Positions 42,094-50,740 of a DNA stretch of 64,000 bases are shown piece after piece. Every line of letters starts with the position of its first letter. Position 1 is the first letter of the stretch. A program made the position numbers and the translations under genes. The notes below the pieces were generated by a model. The model worked only from the letters and a program-made list of their open reading frames with translations. It was not told where the DNA came from and searched no databases. This DNA is from JAUCQB01 sp964586235 (GTDB lineage Bacteria; Planctomycetota; Phycisphaerae; UBA1845; PWPN01). The stretch covers positions 14,303 through 78,302 of the forward strand of contig CAZPIO010000020.1 of NCBI GenBank assembly GCA_964586235.1. Direction: 5' to 3'.

Positions 42094-42894
42094 TCACACG
42101 CGCTCGGCAAATCGCCCTTCCAACACCCGGTACGCGGCCCAACCACTCGCTGCCAGACCCACCGCCGCCACCAGGGCCGTCATGAAGGGGACCGCCTCGG
42201 GCAGTCGGCCGTAAATCACGATGTCGCGATAGGCGGAGATGATCGGGACCATCGGGTTGACCGTGGTCAGCACCCGCAGACCGGCTGAGCCGTCGGTCGG
42301 GAGCGGATAGAGCACGTTGGTCAGGAACATCCACATCTGGATACCTACGCTGAACAGGTACTTCACGTCGCGGTACCAGAGGTTGCCGAGGGCCAGCCAC
42401 AGGCCCAGGCCGATCATCAGCAGCACCTGGACGGCCACCACGACCGGCAGCATCAGCAGCGCCGGGCGAAACACGAAAGACCAGTCGCTGGTGTAGCTGA
42501 AATACACCACCAGCCCCACCAGCACCACGGAGGCCACGAGAAAATCGAAGAACGCGCTGGCGATCGACGTCAGCGGCAGGATCTGCTGCGGGAAGTACAC
42601 CTTGGTCACCAGGTCGCGCTGAGACGTGAGGCTCTGAATGGAACTGGTCAGACCGGAGGCGAAGAAGGTCCACGGGAGCACGCCAAGATAGACGAACAGA
42701 GGATACGGTACGTCCAGCGAGGCGATCGCACCCAGCGATACCGCCCGGGTGAACACGAAAGTGAACAGCAGCATCATCCCCAGCGGCTGCAGCAGGGCCC
42801 ACGACACGCCCAGCAACGAGTGCCGATAGCGCACCAGCACCTCGCGGCGAACGAGCTGATGGAGGAGATCGCGATAGAGCCAAAGTTGGAGCAT
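42094..42894 (-). CDS. ABC-2 polysaccharide export permease (Wzm-like)
   Basis: 266 residues from ATG 42894, 4 nt after the stop of the upstream glycosyltransferase. Six membrane helices; LVRREVLVRYRHSLLGVSWA at the N-terminus and FPQQILPLTSIASAFFDFLV are typical of the permease of polysaccharide/O-antigen exporters, and it ends in a helix with RVLEGRFAERV. Such a permease needs a separate ATP-binding subunit (Wzt-like), which is not present in this window. Confidence 0.88.
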   Translation of the reverse strand: MLQLWLYRDLLHQLVRREVLVRYRHSLLGVSWALLQPLGMMLLFTFVFTRAVSLGAIASLDVPYPLFVYLGVLPWTFFASGLTSSIQSLTSQRDLVTKVYFPQQILPLTSIASAFFDFLVASVVLVGLVVYFSYTSDWSFVFRPALLMLPVVVAVQVLLMIGLGLWLALGNLWYRDVKYLFSVGIQMWMFLTNVLYPLPTDGSAGLRVLTTVNPMVPIISAYRDIVIYGRLPEAVPFMTALVAAVGLAASGWAAYRVLEGRFAERV

Positions 42895-42898
42895 GAGC

Positions 42899-44167
42899 TT
42901 ACGTTGACGTCATCACCGCCAGTTCGCGGCAGTCCTCGTCGGCAGAATCCCGGTCGCCATCCAAACGATCGGCCGGCGGGTTCTTCCCGCTGTTCCCGCC
43001 ACAGCGGGCAGGCCCGATGATTGTGGCGATCTGCTCGAGCCTCGACTCCCAGGACTCGGACCGCATCATCTGCGACCGTTTCCGCCGGTCTGCGGGATCG
43101 TTGTGTGCCAGGGCATCCTCGCAGCATCGCATCGTGCGGACCGGGTCGTCGGCGATCCACACCGCGTTCGGGATCGGCCGCACCGACGGCAGCGCGGTGC
43201 TCACCACGGGCACCCCGGCCGCCAGGTATTCGTACAGCTTGATTGGGTTGGCGCAGCGTGTGAGCGGCACGTGCTTGAACGGAATCAGTCCCACGTCGAA
43301 CAGACGCAGGTAGTTCGGCAGTGAAGAGTGGTTTCGCTCGCCAAGCCAGTGCACGTTGGGCAGGTTGGCACAGCGCCCGGGCGGCACGAGGGCCGGCCCG
43401 ATGATTACCACCGAGGCCTCGGGACGGCCTCGGGCCAGGGCCGCCACCAGTTCCAGGTCCACCCACTCGCCGACCACGCCGACGTACCCGATGATCGGCC
43501 GGGGCAGGCTTGCCAGCTCGAGCGGGATGGGCAATTCCTCCCGCCACAACGAATCTTCGACGTTGACCGCACGAGACAGGCTATCGTAATCGACCCCGTG
43601 TTCGACGAGATGGACGTTCGGATGCAGCCGCCGCTTGCTCTCGTAGAGCGGCTCGGAAGTCGTGATCACCACGTCGCAGCGGGCCATCAGCTCGCGCTCG
43701 TGCCGCTCGATCATCGCCCGGTCATAGCCGGGAAACTCACCGAAGGCATCCACGCAGTAGTACAGCGCCAGTTCCTCGTTGAAACAGCCGACGAAGTCTC
43801 CGACGTCGGGTGCGAAGCTCCACAGTTGGACGGGTCGCGACGGCAGAGTCTCGAGCACACCGTCAATCGCCCGCCTGACGCTGAAGGTGTTGAGACGCCG
43901 GGCCATCCGCGACCCCGGCATGGGCACCTGGAAGGGCGTAACGGCGGTAGTGTTGCCGCTCACCTGCCGCGGACCCCGCCCGATCTGCCGGATCTTGCTC
44001 CAGATCATCCGCAGATCGTAGGGACGCACGCGCGGGCGGCGCGAGGCGTGCCAGTTCACCCAGATGATGTTGTTGTGCCGCGCCAACCGCCGCATGACAT
44101 GATGCTTGCTGGTCGGATGATAATCCCAACCGCTCGCGAAGCAGATGATGTTCTTCCCACTGATCAC
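42899..44167 (-). CDS. Glycosyltransferase of the exopolysaccharide locus
   Basis: 422 residues starting at GTG 44167, which overlaps the previous gene's stop (GTGA); a longer frame from 44194 is possible. The start (ISGKNIICFASGWDYHPTSK, then HHVMRRLARHNNIIWVNW) and the GT-B C-terminal half (RPIIGYVGVVGEWVDLELVA; FKHVPLTRCANPIKLYEYLA) fit a GT4/GT1-like glycosyltransferase seen in XrtA/PEP-CTERM loci. Cytoplasmic, acting on the lipid-linked repeat unit. Donor unknown. Confidence 0.85.
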   Translation of the reverse strand: MISGKNIICFASGWDYHPTSKHHVMRRLARHNNIIWVNWHASRRPRVRPYDLRMIWSKIRQIGRGPRQVSGNTTAVTPFQVPMPGSRMARRLNTFSVRRAIDGVLETLPSRPVQLWSFAPDVGDFVGCFNEELALYYCVDAFGEFPGYDRAMIERHERELMARCDVVITTSEPLYESKRRLHPNVHLVEHGVDYDSLSRAVNVEDSLWREELPIPLELASLPRPIIGYVGVVGEWVDLELVAALARGRPEASVVIIGPALVPPGRCANLPNVHWLGERNHSSLPNYLRLFDVGLIPFKHVPLTRCANPIKLYEYLAAGVPVVSTALPSVRPIPNAVWIADDPVRTMRCCEDALAHNDPADRRKRSQMMRSESWESRLEQIATIIGPARCGGNSGKNPPADRLDGDRDSADEDCRELAVMTST

Positions 44168-45561
44168 GGCAACACACCCCCGGTCTGACAACATGGCACG
44201 GGCGCTGCACCGCCACGGCTCACAGGCTCGCCAAAGCCGGCCGGGCAGCGATCACCCGCCACGGCGGGCAGCCCGTCGGGCTCCAGCAGCCGCTCCAGGC
44301 GGGTCAGGTTCTCATCGGGCCGCACCTGGTTGGCCACAAACTCCCTTCCAGAGACGGCCAGCGTCTCGGCGAGGCTGTCGTCACCGAGCAGCCGCTCGAC
44401 CGCTTCGGCGAACTCGACGGGCGACTCGCCGACCAGGAGGTCGCGCCCCGGCCGTGCGCCTAATCCTGCGGCCACGCCGGGTGTCACCACGCAGGGCCGC
44501 CCCGCGGTCATGGCCATGAGCACCTTGATCTGCACCCCGCGGGCGATCCGCAAAGGGGCGATTGCGACTCTGATCTTCTCGAGGTACGGTTCCACGGCCG
44601 GGACGGTGCCGGTCACCCGGATGCTCGTCCCATTGTGGAGCCGTCGCACCGCTCGCGCGGGCGATCGTCCCACGACCCACCATTGAGCCCGTGGGCATTT
44701 CCCCACGACTTGCGGCCAGATCTCTTCGGCAAACCACCGTGCTCCATCGACGTTGGGCCCGTAATTCATCGCTCCGACGAAACCGACGACCGGCTCGCGG
44801 GGCAGGGGTGCCTCGTCGACCAGGGTCGCCGCGTCGACCCAAGGCGCCACGTCGACCAGGGTCGGTCCCACCACGTGCACGCGACTCCGCAGTTCCGCGT
44901 CGCTCACCAGCCCTTGACCGACCTCCGTAAGTCGGTCAAGCGCCAGCGACGCCTCGCGCCGGCTGATCAGGACGCTTGCATCAAAATCGCTCAACCATTC
45001 CTGTTCGCGTCGTGCCAGCCGCCGGGCCTCGGTTCGATAGACCCATCGCATCGGCCAGCCTGCCGACTCGGCCGATTCGGCCCACTTGCGGCTGTCCAGG
45101 TCGTCGAGGTCGAGCACTCGCCGCCGGGCCCTTACTTCCATGGCCAGCGGGGCCATGCTGGATGAGAAGGCCAGCACGGCGTCGAATCCAACTCGCTCGG
45201 CCAGCGTCATCACCCGTTTTCGGAGAGTCCCCGACGCGAAATAACCCTCGGTTGCCGTCCCGCCCGCCAACAGCCCCGCCACTGCTCTGACCTGGGCCAC
45301 CGATTGGCGCAGCGGCACAGCGATCACCTCGCGGCAGACGGCCCGCAGGTCGTCGAGCGACGCGCGAGCTTGGTCGACGTGGCGACCCTGGTCGCCCTCG
45401 CGACCCTCCCGCGTGAGCCGTGCCAGCCTTCCGCTCTCCAGGAACCCGGCGCACCAGACGTCGTGCCGCTGGGCGAGGTATCGCAACTGAGCGGCCGCTC
45501 TCAGCTTGGCCCCGCCGTCCGGGGGGCAGGGCAGTCGGTGGATCAGGTACAACAGCTTCAT
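44164..45561 (-). CDS. TIGR03087-type PEP-CTERM/XrtA-associated glycosyltransferase
   Basis: 465 residues from ATG 45561. The start MKLLYLIHRLPCPPDGGAKL matches the opening of the TIGR03087 family of exosortase-linked glycosyltransferases, followed by the GT-B donor half (PREPVVGFVGAMNYGPNVDG, ARGVQIKVLMAMTAGRPCVV). It belongs to the minus-strand operon and overlaps the next gene by 4 bp. It probably adds a sugar to the lipid-linked polysaccharide unit. Confidence 0.87.
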   Translation of the reverse strand: MKLLYLIHRLPCPPDGGAKLRAAAQLRYLAQRHDVWCAGFLESGRLARLTREGREGDQGRHVDQARASLDDLRAVCREVIAVPLRQSVAQVRAVAGLLAGGTATEGYFASGTLRKRVMTLAERVGFDAVLAFSSSMAPLAMEVRARRRVLDLDDLDSRKWAESAESAGWPMRWVYRTEARRLARREQEWLSDFDASVLISRREASLALDRLTEVGQGLVSDAELRSRVHVVGPTLVDVAPWVDAATLVDEAPLPREPVVGFVGAMNYGPNVDGARWFAEEIWPQVVGKCPRAQWWVVGRSPARAVRRLHNGTSIRVTGTVPAVEPYLEKIRVAIAPLRIARGVQIKVLMAMTAGRPCVVTPGVAAGLGARPGRDLLVGESPVEFAEAVERLLGDDSLAETLAVSGREFVANQVRPDENLTRLERLLEPDGLPAVAGDRCPAGFGEPVSRGGAAPVPCCQTGGVLP

Positions 45562-45571
45562 CTTCCAGCTT

Positions 45572-45651
45572 TCAGCGATCAGCATTCAGCTTTCAGCTTT
45601 CTCCGTCATCGCCGCTCTCGCTTCGGCTGACCGCTGACTGCTGATCGCTGA
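45572..45651. repeat. Long imperfect palindrome made of CAGC/GCTG words
   Basis: The 19-bp arms TCAGCGATCAGCATTCAGC (45572-45590) and GCTGACTGCTGATCGCTGA (45633-45651) pair with one mismatch, with a perfect core CAGCGATCAGCA/TGCTGATCGCTG; the loop is about 42 nt. It fills most of the gap between two operon genes. A similar but weaker design is seen at 2545-2616. Confidence 0.65.
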
Positions 45652-45662
45652 CCGCTTCTTCC

Positions 45663-46811
45663 TCACCCCGGAATCGACTTGGCCAGCCAGGCCCCGAGCG
45701 GGCGGGTGACGGCCAGCGGCAGTCTCGGCCACACGCGTAGGCCCAACCGCAGTCTCGGGTTGCCCGGCGTGAGGTCGGGCGTTCGTCCGCCCTCCGGCAC
45801 GAAATACTGGTACTGCAGCGGGGTGGGCTCGAAGCCCTGGAACCGCTTGAAGTCGTACGATCCCCGGTTATCGACGCGTGTCCGCCCGAAATCGAATTCC
45901 CGGCACCCCAGTTCCACGGCCTTCTCCATGGCCGACAGGTACATGAAGTGGTTGGGATGGTACTTCTCGAATCGCTCGTCGCATCCGGCGAAATACGGCA
46001 GCAGGGTATCGCGGTAGATGAAGCTGACCAGCCCGGCGATCGCGTGTCCCTGATGCTCGACGACCTGGACGACGTGGTCGACCCGGCTGCGCCCGGAGGC
46101 TTCGCCGTGGCAAGCCCGGCTTCTGTCTTCTAGCTCGTATCTCTCGCCACGGCGAGCAGGCCTGTCCCTCGCTACGGCGAGCAGGCCTGTCCTCGTTTTT
46201 TCCAGCAAGGACCGGAAGAATCGGATCGGATAGTTCGGCGACGCCAGCCGGCGCATGGACTGGCTGTAGAGCCCCCAGACCTGCTCGAGGAGCTGATCAT
46301 CGAACCGGCAGACCAGCCCGAACCGCTCACGAGCCTGCCGAGCGGCGGCCCGGGCCTTGCGAGGCATATCTGCGAGGACGCGGTCGGGATCATCCGGCAG
46401 CAGCTTGCGGAATGTGACGTACCGGTCGAGCACCGGCAGCCCCGGCCATCGGGCGCGAATCGAGCGTACGTCGAGCCACTGTGCCCGCATGCGCCCGGCC
46501 AGCTCCATGGCCTTGTCGAGCAGGGCGTTATGCACCTCGTCGTCGTCGGCCAGCGTCCCGCCGTAGACCGCGTAAGGCACGCTGACCAGCAGCGTGCCGG
46601 CCAGATGGCTGTCCACGCGGGTCAGGGGAAAGACGCCGGCAACGCTGTCACCCCGCCAGGCCATGAGATATCGGCTGGGGTGGCCGAACGCCTCGGTCAC
46701 CGCCTCCCGCCAGATGGAGGTATGGAACAGCGTCGCCTCCGGATGCCGGCCGACGTAGTCGTCCCACGGGCCGGTGGTGGTCTCATCCAATTCGGTGACG
46801 CGAACGGGCAT
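45663..46811 (-). CDS. FemAB-like XrtA/PEP-CTERM-associated protein
   Basis: 382 residues from ATG 46811. GNAT-fold FemAB-type protein of the exosortase-associated class (TIGR03019-like): SIWREAVTEAFGHPSRYLMA, FFRSLLEKTRTGLLAV, FAGCDERFEKYHPNHFMYLS and FDFGRTRVDNRGSYDFKRFQ. Family members may transfer amino-acyl groups to the polysaccharide. Around residues 205-245 an Arg/Glu-rich stretch (RDRPARRGERYELEDRSRAC) interrupts the family pattern and is encoded by a 25-bp tandem repeat, apparently a recent insertion. Confidence 0.83.
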   Translation of the reverse strand: MPVRVTELDETTTGPWDDYVGRHPEATLFHTSIWREAVTEAFGHPSRYLMAWRGDSVAGVFPLTRVDSHLAGTLLVSVPYAVYGGTLADDDEVHNALLDKAMELAGRMRAQWLDVRSIRARWPGLPVLDRYVTFRKLLPDDPDRVLADMPRKARAAARQARERFGLVCRFDDQLLEQVWGLYSQSMRRLASPNYPIRFFRSLLEKTRTGLLAVARDRPARRGERYELEDRSRACHGEASGRSRVDHVVQVVEHQGHAIAGLVSFIYRDTLLPYFAGCDERFEKYHPNHFMYLSAMEKAVELGCREFDFGRTRVDNRGSYDFKRFQGFEPTPLQYQYFVPEGGRTPDLTPGNPRLRLGLRVWPRLPLAVTRPLGAWLAKSIPG

Positions 46812-46817
46812 GCTGGG

Positions 46818-47723
46818 CTACTCCTCCAGGTAATCCGGCGTCTCGCAGGCGATGGCCGTCTCGGTGTATCCGGCGAGGATGCAGCCGGCGACGGTGGCGT
46901 GATTGGCCTGCAGGAGCCTGACGCATCGCTGGAGGAGCGGCTCGGGGGTGACGTTGGCCCGGGCAACGACGATGACGGCGTGGCAAAGGGGCGCGACCAG
47001 CCCGGCGTCGGAGGCCTGGTGCATGGCCGGGACGTCGATCAGGCTGTAATGGAACCGCTCGGCCAGCTCCTTGAACAGGCTGCCCACGAGCTTGCTGGCC
47101 AGCAGTTCGCTCGCTGGCATGCCGGCGGAGTCACCGGCCGGAATCAGGTAGAGGTTGTCACGAACCACCGGCATACACACGTCGGCCAGCGGCAGTTCAC
47201 CGCGCAGGACATCGGCGAGCCCGGGCTGGTTCTCCGCCCCGAGCAGGGCGGTGAGCCCGCCGCCGCGGAAGTCGAGGTCAATCATCGCCACACGCAGATA
47301 CTTGAGCTCGGACAGGCTGAACGCGAGGTTCGCGGTCGTAACCGTCTTGCCCTCGCCTTGCAGGGCCGATGTCACCGCGAGCACCCGCGGCCCACCGCCG
47401 GGGTTGCCGGTGATGAGCCTGGTCCGCACCGAGCGGTACTTCTCGGCCAGCGGCGAGCTGGGCTCGTGGAATGCGATCACCTCGGCCCCGACCGCGTCGG
47501 TCAGGATCGGCGGGGCAATAATCGGGAACGGCGCCGGGGCGGGCGGAGGATTCAGCAGCGACTGGGCGAAATCGCCTAAAGGATCGAGCCTCGACTGACC
47601 GCGCCCGGAGACGCGCATGGGCCCGACCGCAGTGGAGCCGTGAAACGAGGCGCCGAGCGTCTGTCCCAGACGTTGAGCCCGCTCCTGCTGCGCTCGTTTT
47701 AATGCTTCGGCTATCCGTCCCAT
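46818..47723 (-). CDS. BY-kinase-like ATPase of the exopolysaccharide locus
   Basis: 301 residues from ATG 47723. MinD-like P-loop protein of the bacterial tyrosine kinase family: Walker A SALQGEGKTVTTANLA, Walker A' MIDLDFRGGG, EKYRSVRTRL activation-like helix. The usual C-terminal tyrosine cluster is missing: only the Tyr in PDYLEE is near the end. It probably works with the chain-length protein encoded next to it, regulating polysaccharide length, but autophosphorylation may be reduced. Six nucleotides separate it from the FemAB gene. Confidence 0.85.
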   Translation of the reverse strand: MGRIAEALKRAQQERAQRLGQTLGASFHGSTAVGPMRVSGRGQSRLDPLGDFAQSLLNPPPAPAPFPIIAPPILTDAVGAEVIAFHEPSSPLAEKYRSVRTRLITGNPGGGPRVLAVTSALQGEGKTVTTANLAFSLSELKYLRVAMIDLDFRGGGLTALLGAENQPGLADVLRGELPLADVCMPVVRDNLYLIPAGDSAGMPASELLASKLVGSLFKELAERFHYSLIDVPAMHQASDAGLVAPLCHAVIVVARANVTPEPLLQRCVRLLQANHATVAGCILAGYTETAIACETPDYLEE

Positions 47724-47825
47724 GTCTTTCTGCCGTTCACGATTCGGTACCCACTATCCACCTGGGCACCGGATCCAGACACTCTCCTGCTCATCGCAGC
47801 ATCCGCCCGGTCACGGACCGCCTGT

Positions 47826-49574
47826 TCATCCTCCCAGCAGACTTGCGGACCGGCCGAGCACGCGGTCATAGAGTTCCGGCCTTTCCAGGGCAAGGTACAC
47901 CAGCGTGCCCAGCACGCCGACCGCCAGCGTCTGCACGAACACGAAGGCGGGCAGCAGTCTCTTGCGAACGAACCAGCCCCGCGGCCGTCGAACACAGATC
48001 TCACCGATCGTCTCCAGCACGGGGATGCCCAGCACCTGCTTGACGCGGGCCGGGTTTTTCACCGAACGATCCAGCGTCTCCCGGAGGAAAACGATCAGGA
48101 CGGCCAGGGCCAGCCCCAGGCCGGAACTGATCGCGAAAAGCCGATTGGCCGTCGGCAGGCGGAGGCGGCCGGCCAGGTGCGGCTGGTCCATGACCACCAC
48201 CTGGATGCCGCGGTTCTCCGCTTCCGCGGTCAGAATGCGGTTGAGCTGCGACACGTTGTTGGCCCACAGTTCCAGGTCGCTCTGGGCATTCTGTGCCGCC
48301 TGCTGAAGCCTCGCGTAATGCTCGCGCCGCTCGGGAAGGGACTCCATGTCCTCCTTGAGCCGAGCCTGCTCCTCGAGGTCGGCCTTGAGTTCGCGTTCGA
48401 TGCGGGCCAGGTTCTCGCGGTGCGTTTTGATGTCGATCTCGGTCTTCTTTCGCTCGGCCATCCAGGGATCGGCCGACGCGGGGCCCAGGGCGCTGGCGGG
48501 CACATCGAGATGCTCCGGGATGGCATCCAGATTCTCCTGCAGACTGTCGATCCGGCGACGAAGCGTGACGATGTCCGGATGCATGTCCGTCATGCGGCGC
48601 GTGGACTTCAACTCCTCGATTTTCTTGTTGAGGGTGGCGATCTCGGAGGCGGCTTTGAGATAGTCGGGGTTGGCCGAGGCGACCCGATCGATCGCCACGG
48701 GGCAATTGGCCTGGGTCTGGCTCTCCTCCTGCGCCGGCCGGGTGGTCATCTCGGCAAGAAAGGTCTCGCACGCGGCGATGCCGGCCTGGATCTTCTGGCG
48801 TTCGCGATCGAGTTGATCGATGCGCAGCGACACCGCCTGCAACCGGTTCTCGACGGTCTCGGTGCCGGCCGGGTCGGTCCCGGGATGCTCGAGCTCGATC
48901 TGGCTCGCCTGGGCGCGCAGGGTGGCGACCTTCTCCTGGCACTTGCGGGCTTCCTGCTCGAAGAAGGCGTGGGCGTCGTTGATCACGCTCGCGACCTTGG
49001 CCCGCGCGGCGGCGATGTAGTTGTCGCGCAGCCGGCTGAGGATCGGCGCCGCCTGGTCCGGCTTGGGACCCAGATAGCGCACCTCGACGAGGTCCGAGAA
49101 GTCGCTCGTCTCCCGGATCAACACCGTGATCGAGTCCACCCACTGGCCGACGAGATTGTCGCGGAGCGTTTTGCCCTGGGCGGTCAACTCGCCGGAAGCC
49201 TCGCGCGGCAGGTCATCCAGAAGCCCCATTTCCTCGACCACGGCGCCGACCATGGAGAAGCTTCGCAGGTCGGCGACCAGGGACTGGCGCAGGGCGGCGA
49301 ACGAGTAGGGGGAACTGTTGGCGATCAGCTTGGAGATCACCAGGTTGTTGCGGCGCTCGAAGGTGGTGGTCACGTAGTATCGCCGCGGGTAGGTCAGTCC
49401 CACCGACAGCATGATCAGCATGACCGTCAGCATGGGAACAACCAGCAGCGGCCAGCGGCGTCGAAGGACATCGAGGACCTTCGACACCGTCTGCAGCAGG
49501 CTGGCGACCGGAGACTCCTCCGGTGGCATGCCGAGTCGCGGTCCGAGGACGATCGATGTTGGCTGGACGCTCAT
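47826..49574 (-). CDS. Wzz/GumC-type polysaccharide chain-length determinant
   Basis: 582 residues from ATG 49574. Membrane helix at about 43-62 (WPLLVVPMLTVMLIMLSVGL), a long periplasmic coiled coil (QEKVATLRAQASQIELEHPG; ARIERELKADLEEQARLKED) and two C-terminal helices (SSGLGLALAVLIVFL; FVQTLAVGVLGTLVYLAL). This is the co-polymerase that sets polysaccharide length and passes the chain to the outer-membrane exporter. It is encoded between the BY-kinase-like ATPase and the OPX lipoprotein, the usual order. Confidence 0.88.
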   Translation of the reverse strand: MSVQPTSIVLGPRLGMPPEESPVASLLQTVSKVLDVLRRRWPLLVVPMLTVMLIMLSVGLTYPRRYYVTTTFERRNNLVISKLIANSSPYSFAALRQSLVADLRSFSMVGAVVEEMGLLDDLPREASGELTAQGKTLRDNLVGQWVDSITVLIRETSDFSDLVEVRYLGPKPDQAAPILSRLRDNYIAAARAKVASVINDAHAFFEQEARKCQEKVATLRAQASQIELEHPGTDPAGTETVENRLQAVSLRIDQLDRERQKIQAGIAACETFLAEMTTRPAQEESQTQANCPVAIDRVASANPDYLKAASEIATLNKKIEELKSTRRMTDMHPDIVTLRRRIDSLQENLDAIPEHLDVPASALGPASADPWMAERKKTEIDIKTHRENLARIERELKADLEEQARLKEDMESLPERREHYARLQQAAQNAQSDLELWANNVSQLNRILTAEAENRGIQVVVMDQPHLAGRLRLPTANRLFAISSGLGLALAVLIVFLRETLDRSVKNPARVKQVLGIPVLETIGEICVRRPRGWFVRKRLLPAFVFVQTLAVGVLGTLVYLALERPELYDRVLGRSASLLGG

Positions 49575-49619
49575 ACGCGATCCTCGCGGGGCATGGACGT
49601 CCCCTTCGGGCCGGTGACG

Positions 49620-50459
49620 CTACCAGCCCTGCGATCCGAACCCACTGTTGTATCCGTATCCATATCCGTAATAGACCCCGCGCCCGCCCGACTCGCCGGT
49701 GCTCCAGTCGTAGTCGCTGTAAGTCCTCATGGCGTTGTTGACGTTCGCCGGGTAGGTATAGGCATTCAGCAGCGGGACAGTCGGGAACAACAGTTCCTGC
49801 AGCCGCAATCCGACCCAGCCCAGCGGCGTGGGCGGAACGTAGACAATGTCGCCTTCCTGGAGGAGGAGATTATTTCGCAGATCGCCCTTCTGCATCATCC
49901 GCGTCACGTCGATCACGATCTCGCGAATCTCATCGGGGTTGGCGCTCGGCCTGATCACTTTCACCTGTTCGCCCCAGGCGATCATCGTGGGGTGGGCACT
50001 GGCCAGAACGGTGAGCAGGGTGTCGTTCCCGGTGAATGCCTTCGGGCCGTTCATGTTCACCTGGCCGAAGACGTAGATGCACCGGCTGGTCGGGGTGATC
50101 AGCCGCACCTCGACTTTCGGGTCTTCATAGTAGCGAGACAACAGCGTCTCGAGCTTCGCCGCGATCTCCTGCTCGGTCAGCATTGAGACCTTTACCGGGC
50201 CCAGCAGCCGAAGCATGATGGAACCGTCGGGATTGACTCGTGCGGAGACGCCGTCGACCTCGGGACTGCTCGCCGAGGCAATGATCACCGCATCGGTGGG
50301 TCTGGCGCGGTGGATGCTGTCCACCACGTCGTGGTTGTGGGCCTGGACGAAGGCCTTCACGTTGTCGTACTTGGGCGCGGCGCAGCCGCAGGCCCAGAGG
50401 CTCACCCAGACGACCCCTGCAAGGCCGGTTGCGATTCGTCCTGTCATGTGACTCCGCAT
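49620..50459 (-). CDS. Outer-membrane polysaccharide export lipoprotein (OPX, Wza-like)
   Basis: 279 residues from ATG 50459 (or 50447); the frame is open upstream without support. Lipoprotein signal ends at SLWACGC. The Poly_export and SLBB-like parts are present: DAVIIASASSPEVDGVSARV then NPDGSIMLRLLGPVKVSM, then VFGQVNMNGPKAFTG and LLQEGDIVYVPPTPLG. The C-terminus is Tyr/Gly-rich (YYGYGYGYNSGFGS). It probably forms the outer-membrane pore for the polysaccharide. First gene of the operon, divergent from the ATPase gene at 50741. Confidence 0.87.
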   Translation of the reverse strand: MRSHMTGRIATGLAGVVWVSLWACGCAAPKYDNVKAFVQAHNHDVVDSIHRARPTDAVIIASASSPEVDGVSARVNPDGSIMLRLLGPVKVSMLTEQEIAAKLETLLSRYYEDPKVEVRLITPTSRCIYVFGQVNMNGPKAFTGNDTLLTVLASAHPTMIAWGEQVKVIRPSANPDEIREIVIDVTRMMQKGDLRNNLLLQEGDIVYVPPTPLGWVGLRLQELLFPTVPLLNAYTYPANVNNAMRTYSDYDWSTGESGGRGVYYGYGYGYNSGFGSQGW

Positions 50460-50651
50460 GCCGCCAGTCTCTGAGAGCCGATCACGACTCAGTCCGCCGG
50501 ATGCTTCCGTGGGGCTGTGGTCGCGCGGCAAGCCCGATAGCCAAGAGAAATCTTCCCGTGCCAGAGTAATCGGACGCTGGGAAGGCCGGTTCGACTTATC
50601 TCCGTTTTTTTTTCGGGCGTTGTCTGGAACCTCAAGGCGCGCCACAAGCAG

Positions 50652-50697
50652 GTCCGATAGAACGCGTTGGAACGTCCCATCCAGCCGGAGTCCGATA
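50652..50697. promoter_or_regulatory. Two direct GTCCGATA motifs, 38 bp apart
   Basis: GTCCGATA at 50652-50659 and 50690-50697, in the divergent region upstream of the ATPase gene; the same 8-mer occurs twice (inverted, also offset by 38 bp) upstream of the PEP-CTERM gene at 58790. Candidate operator for a shared regulator; unproven. Confidence 0.45.
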
Positions 50698-50740
50698 ACT
50701 GCGCTGCCCGATCGGACGTTCTCGACAGGAGGCACTGCGC

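Noticed and set aside
46144..46192. Tandem 25-bp repeat considered as the start of a CRISPR array
   Set aside because: Only two directly adjacent copies, no spacers, inside a coding sequence, and no cas genes.
48177..50186. 669-codon plus-strand frame opposite the Wzz and OPX genes
   Set aside because: It crosses two well-supported minus-strand genes and their gap; no signal, motif or ribosome-binding site.
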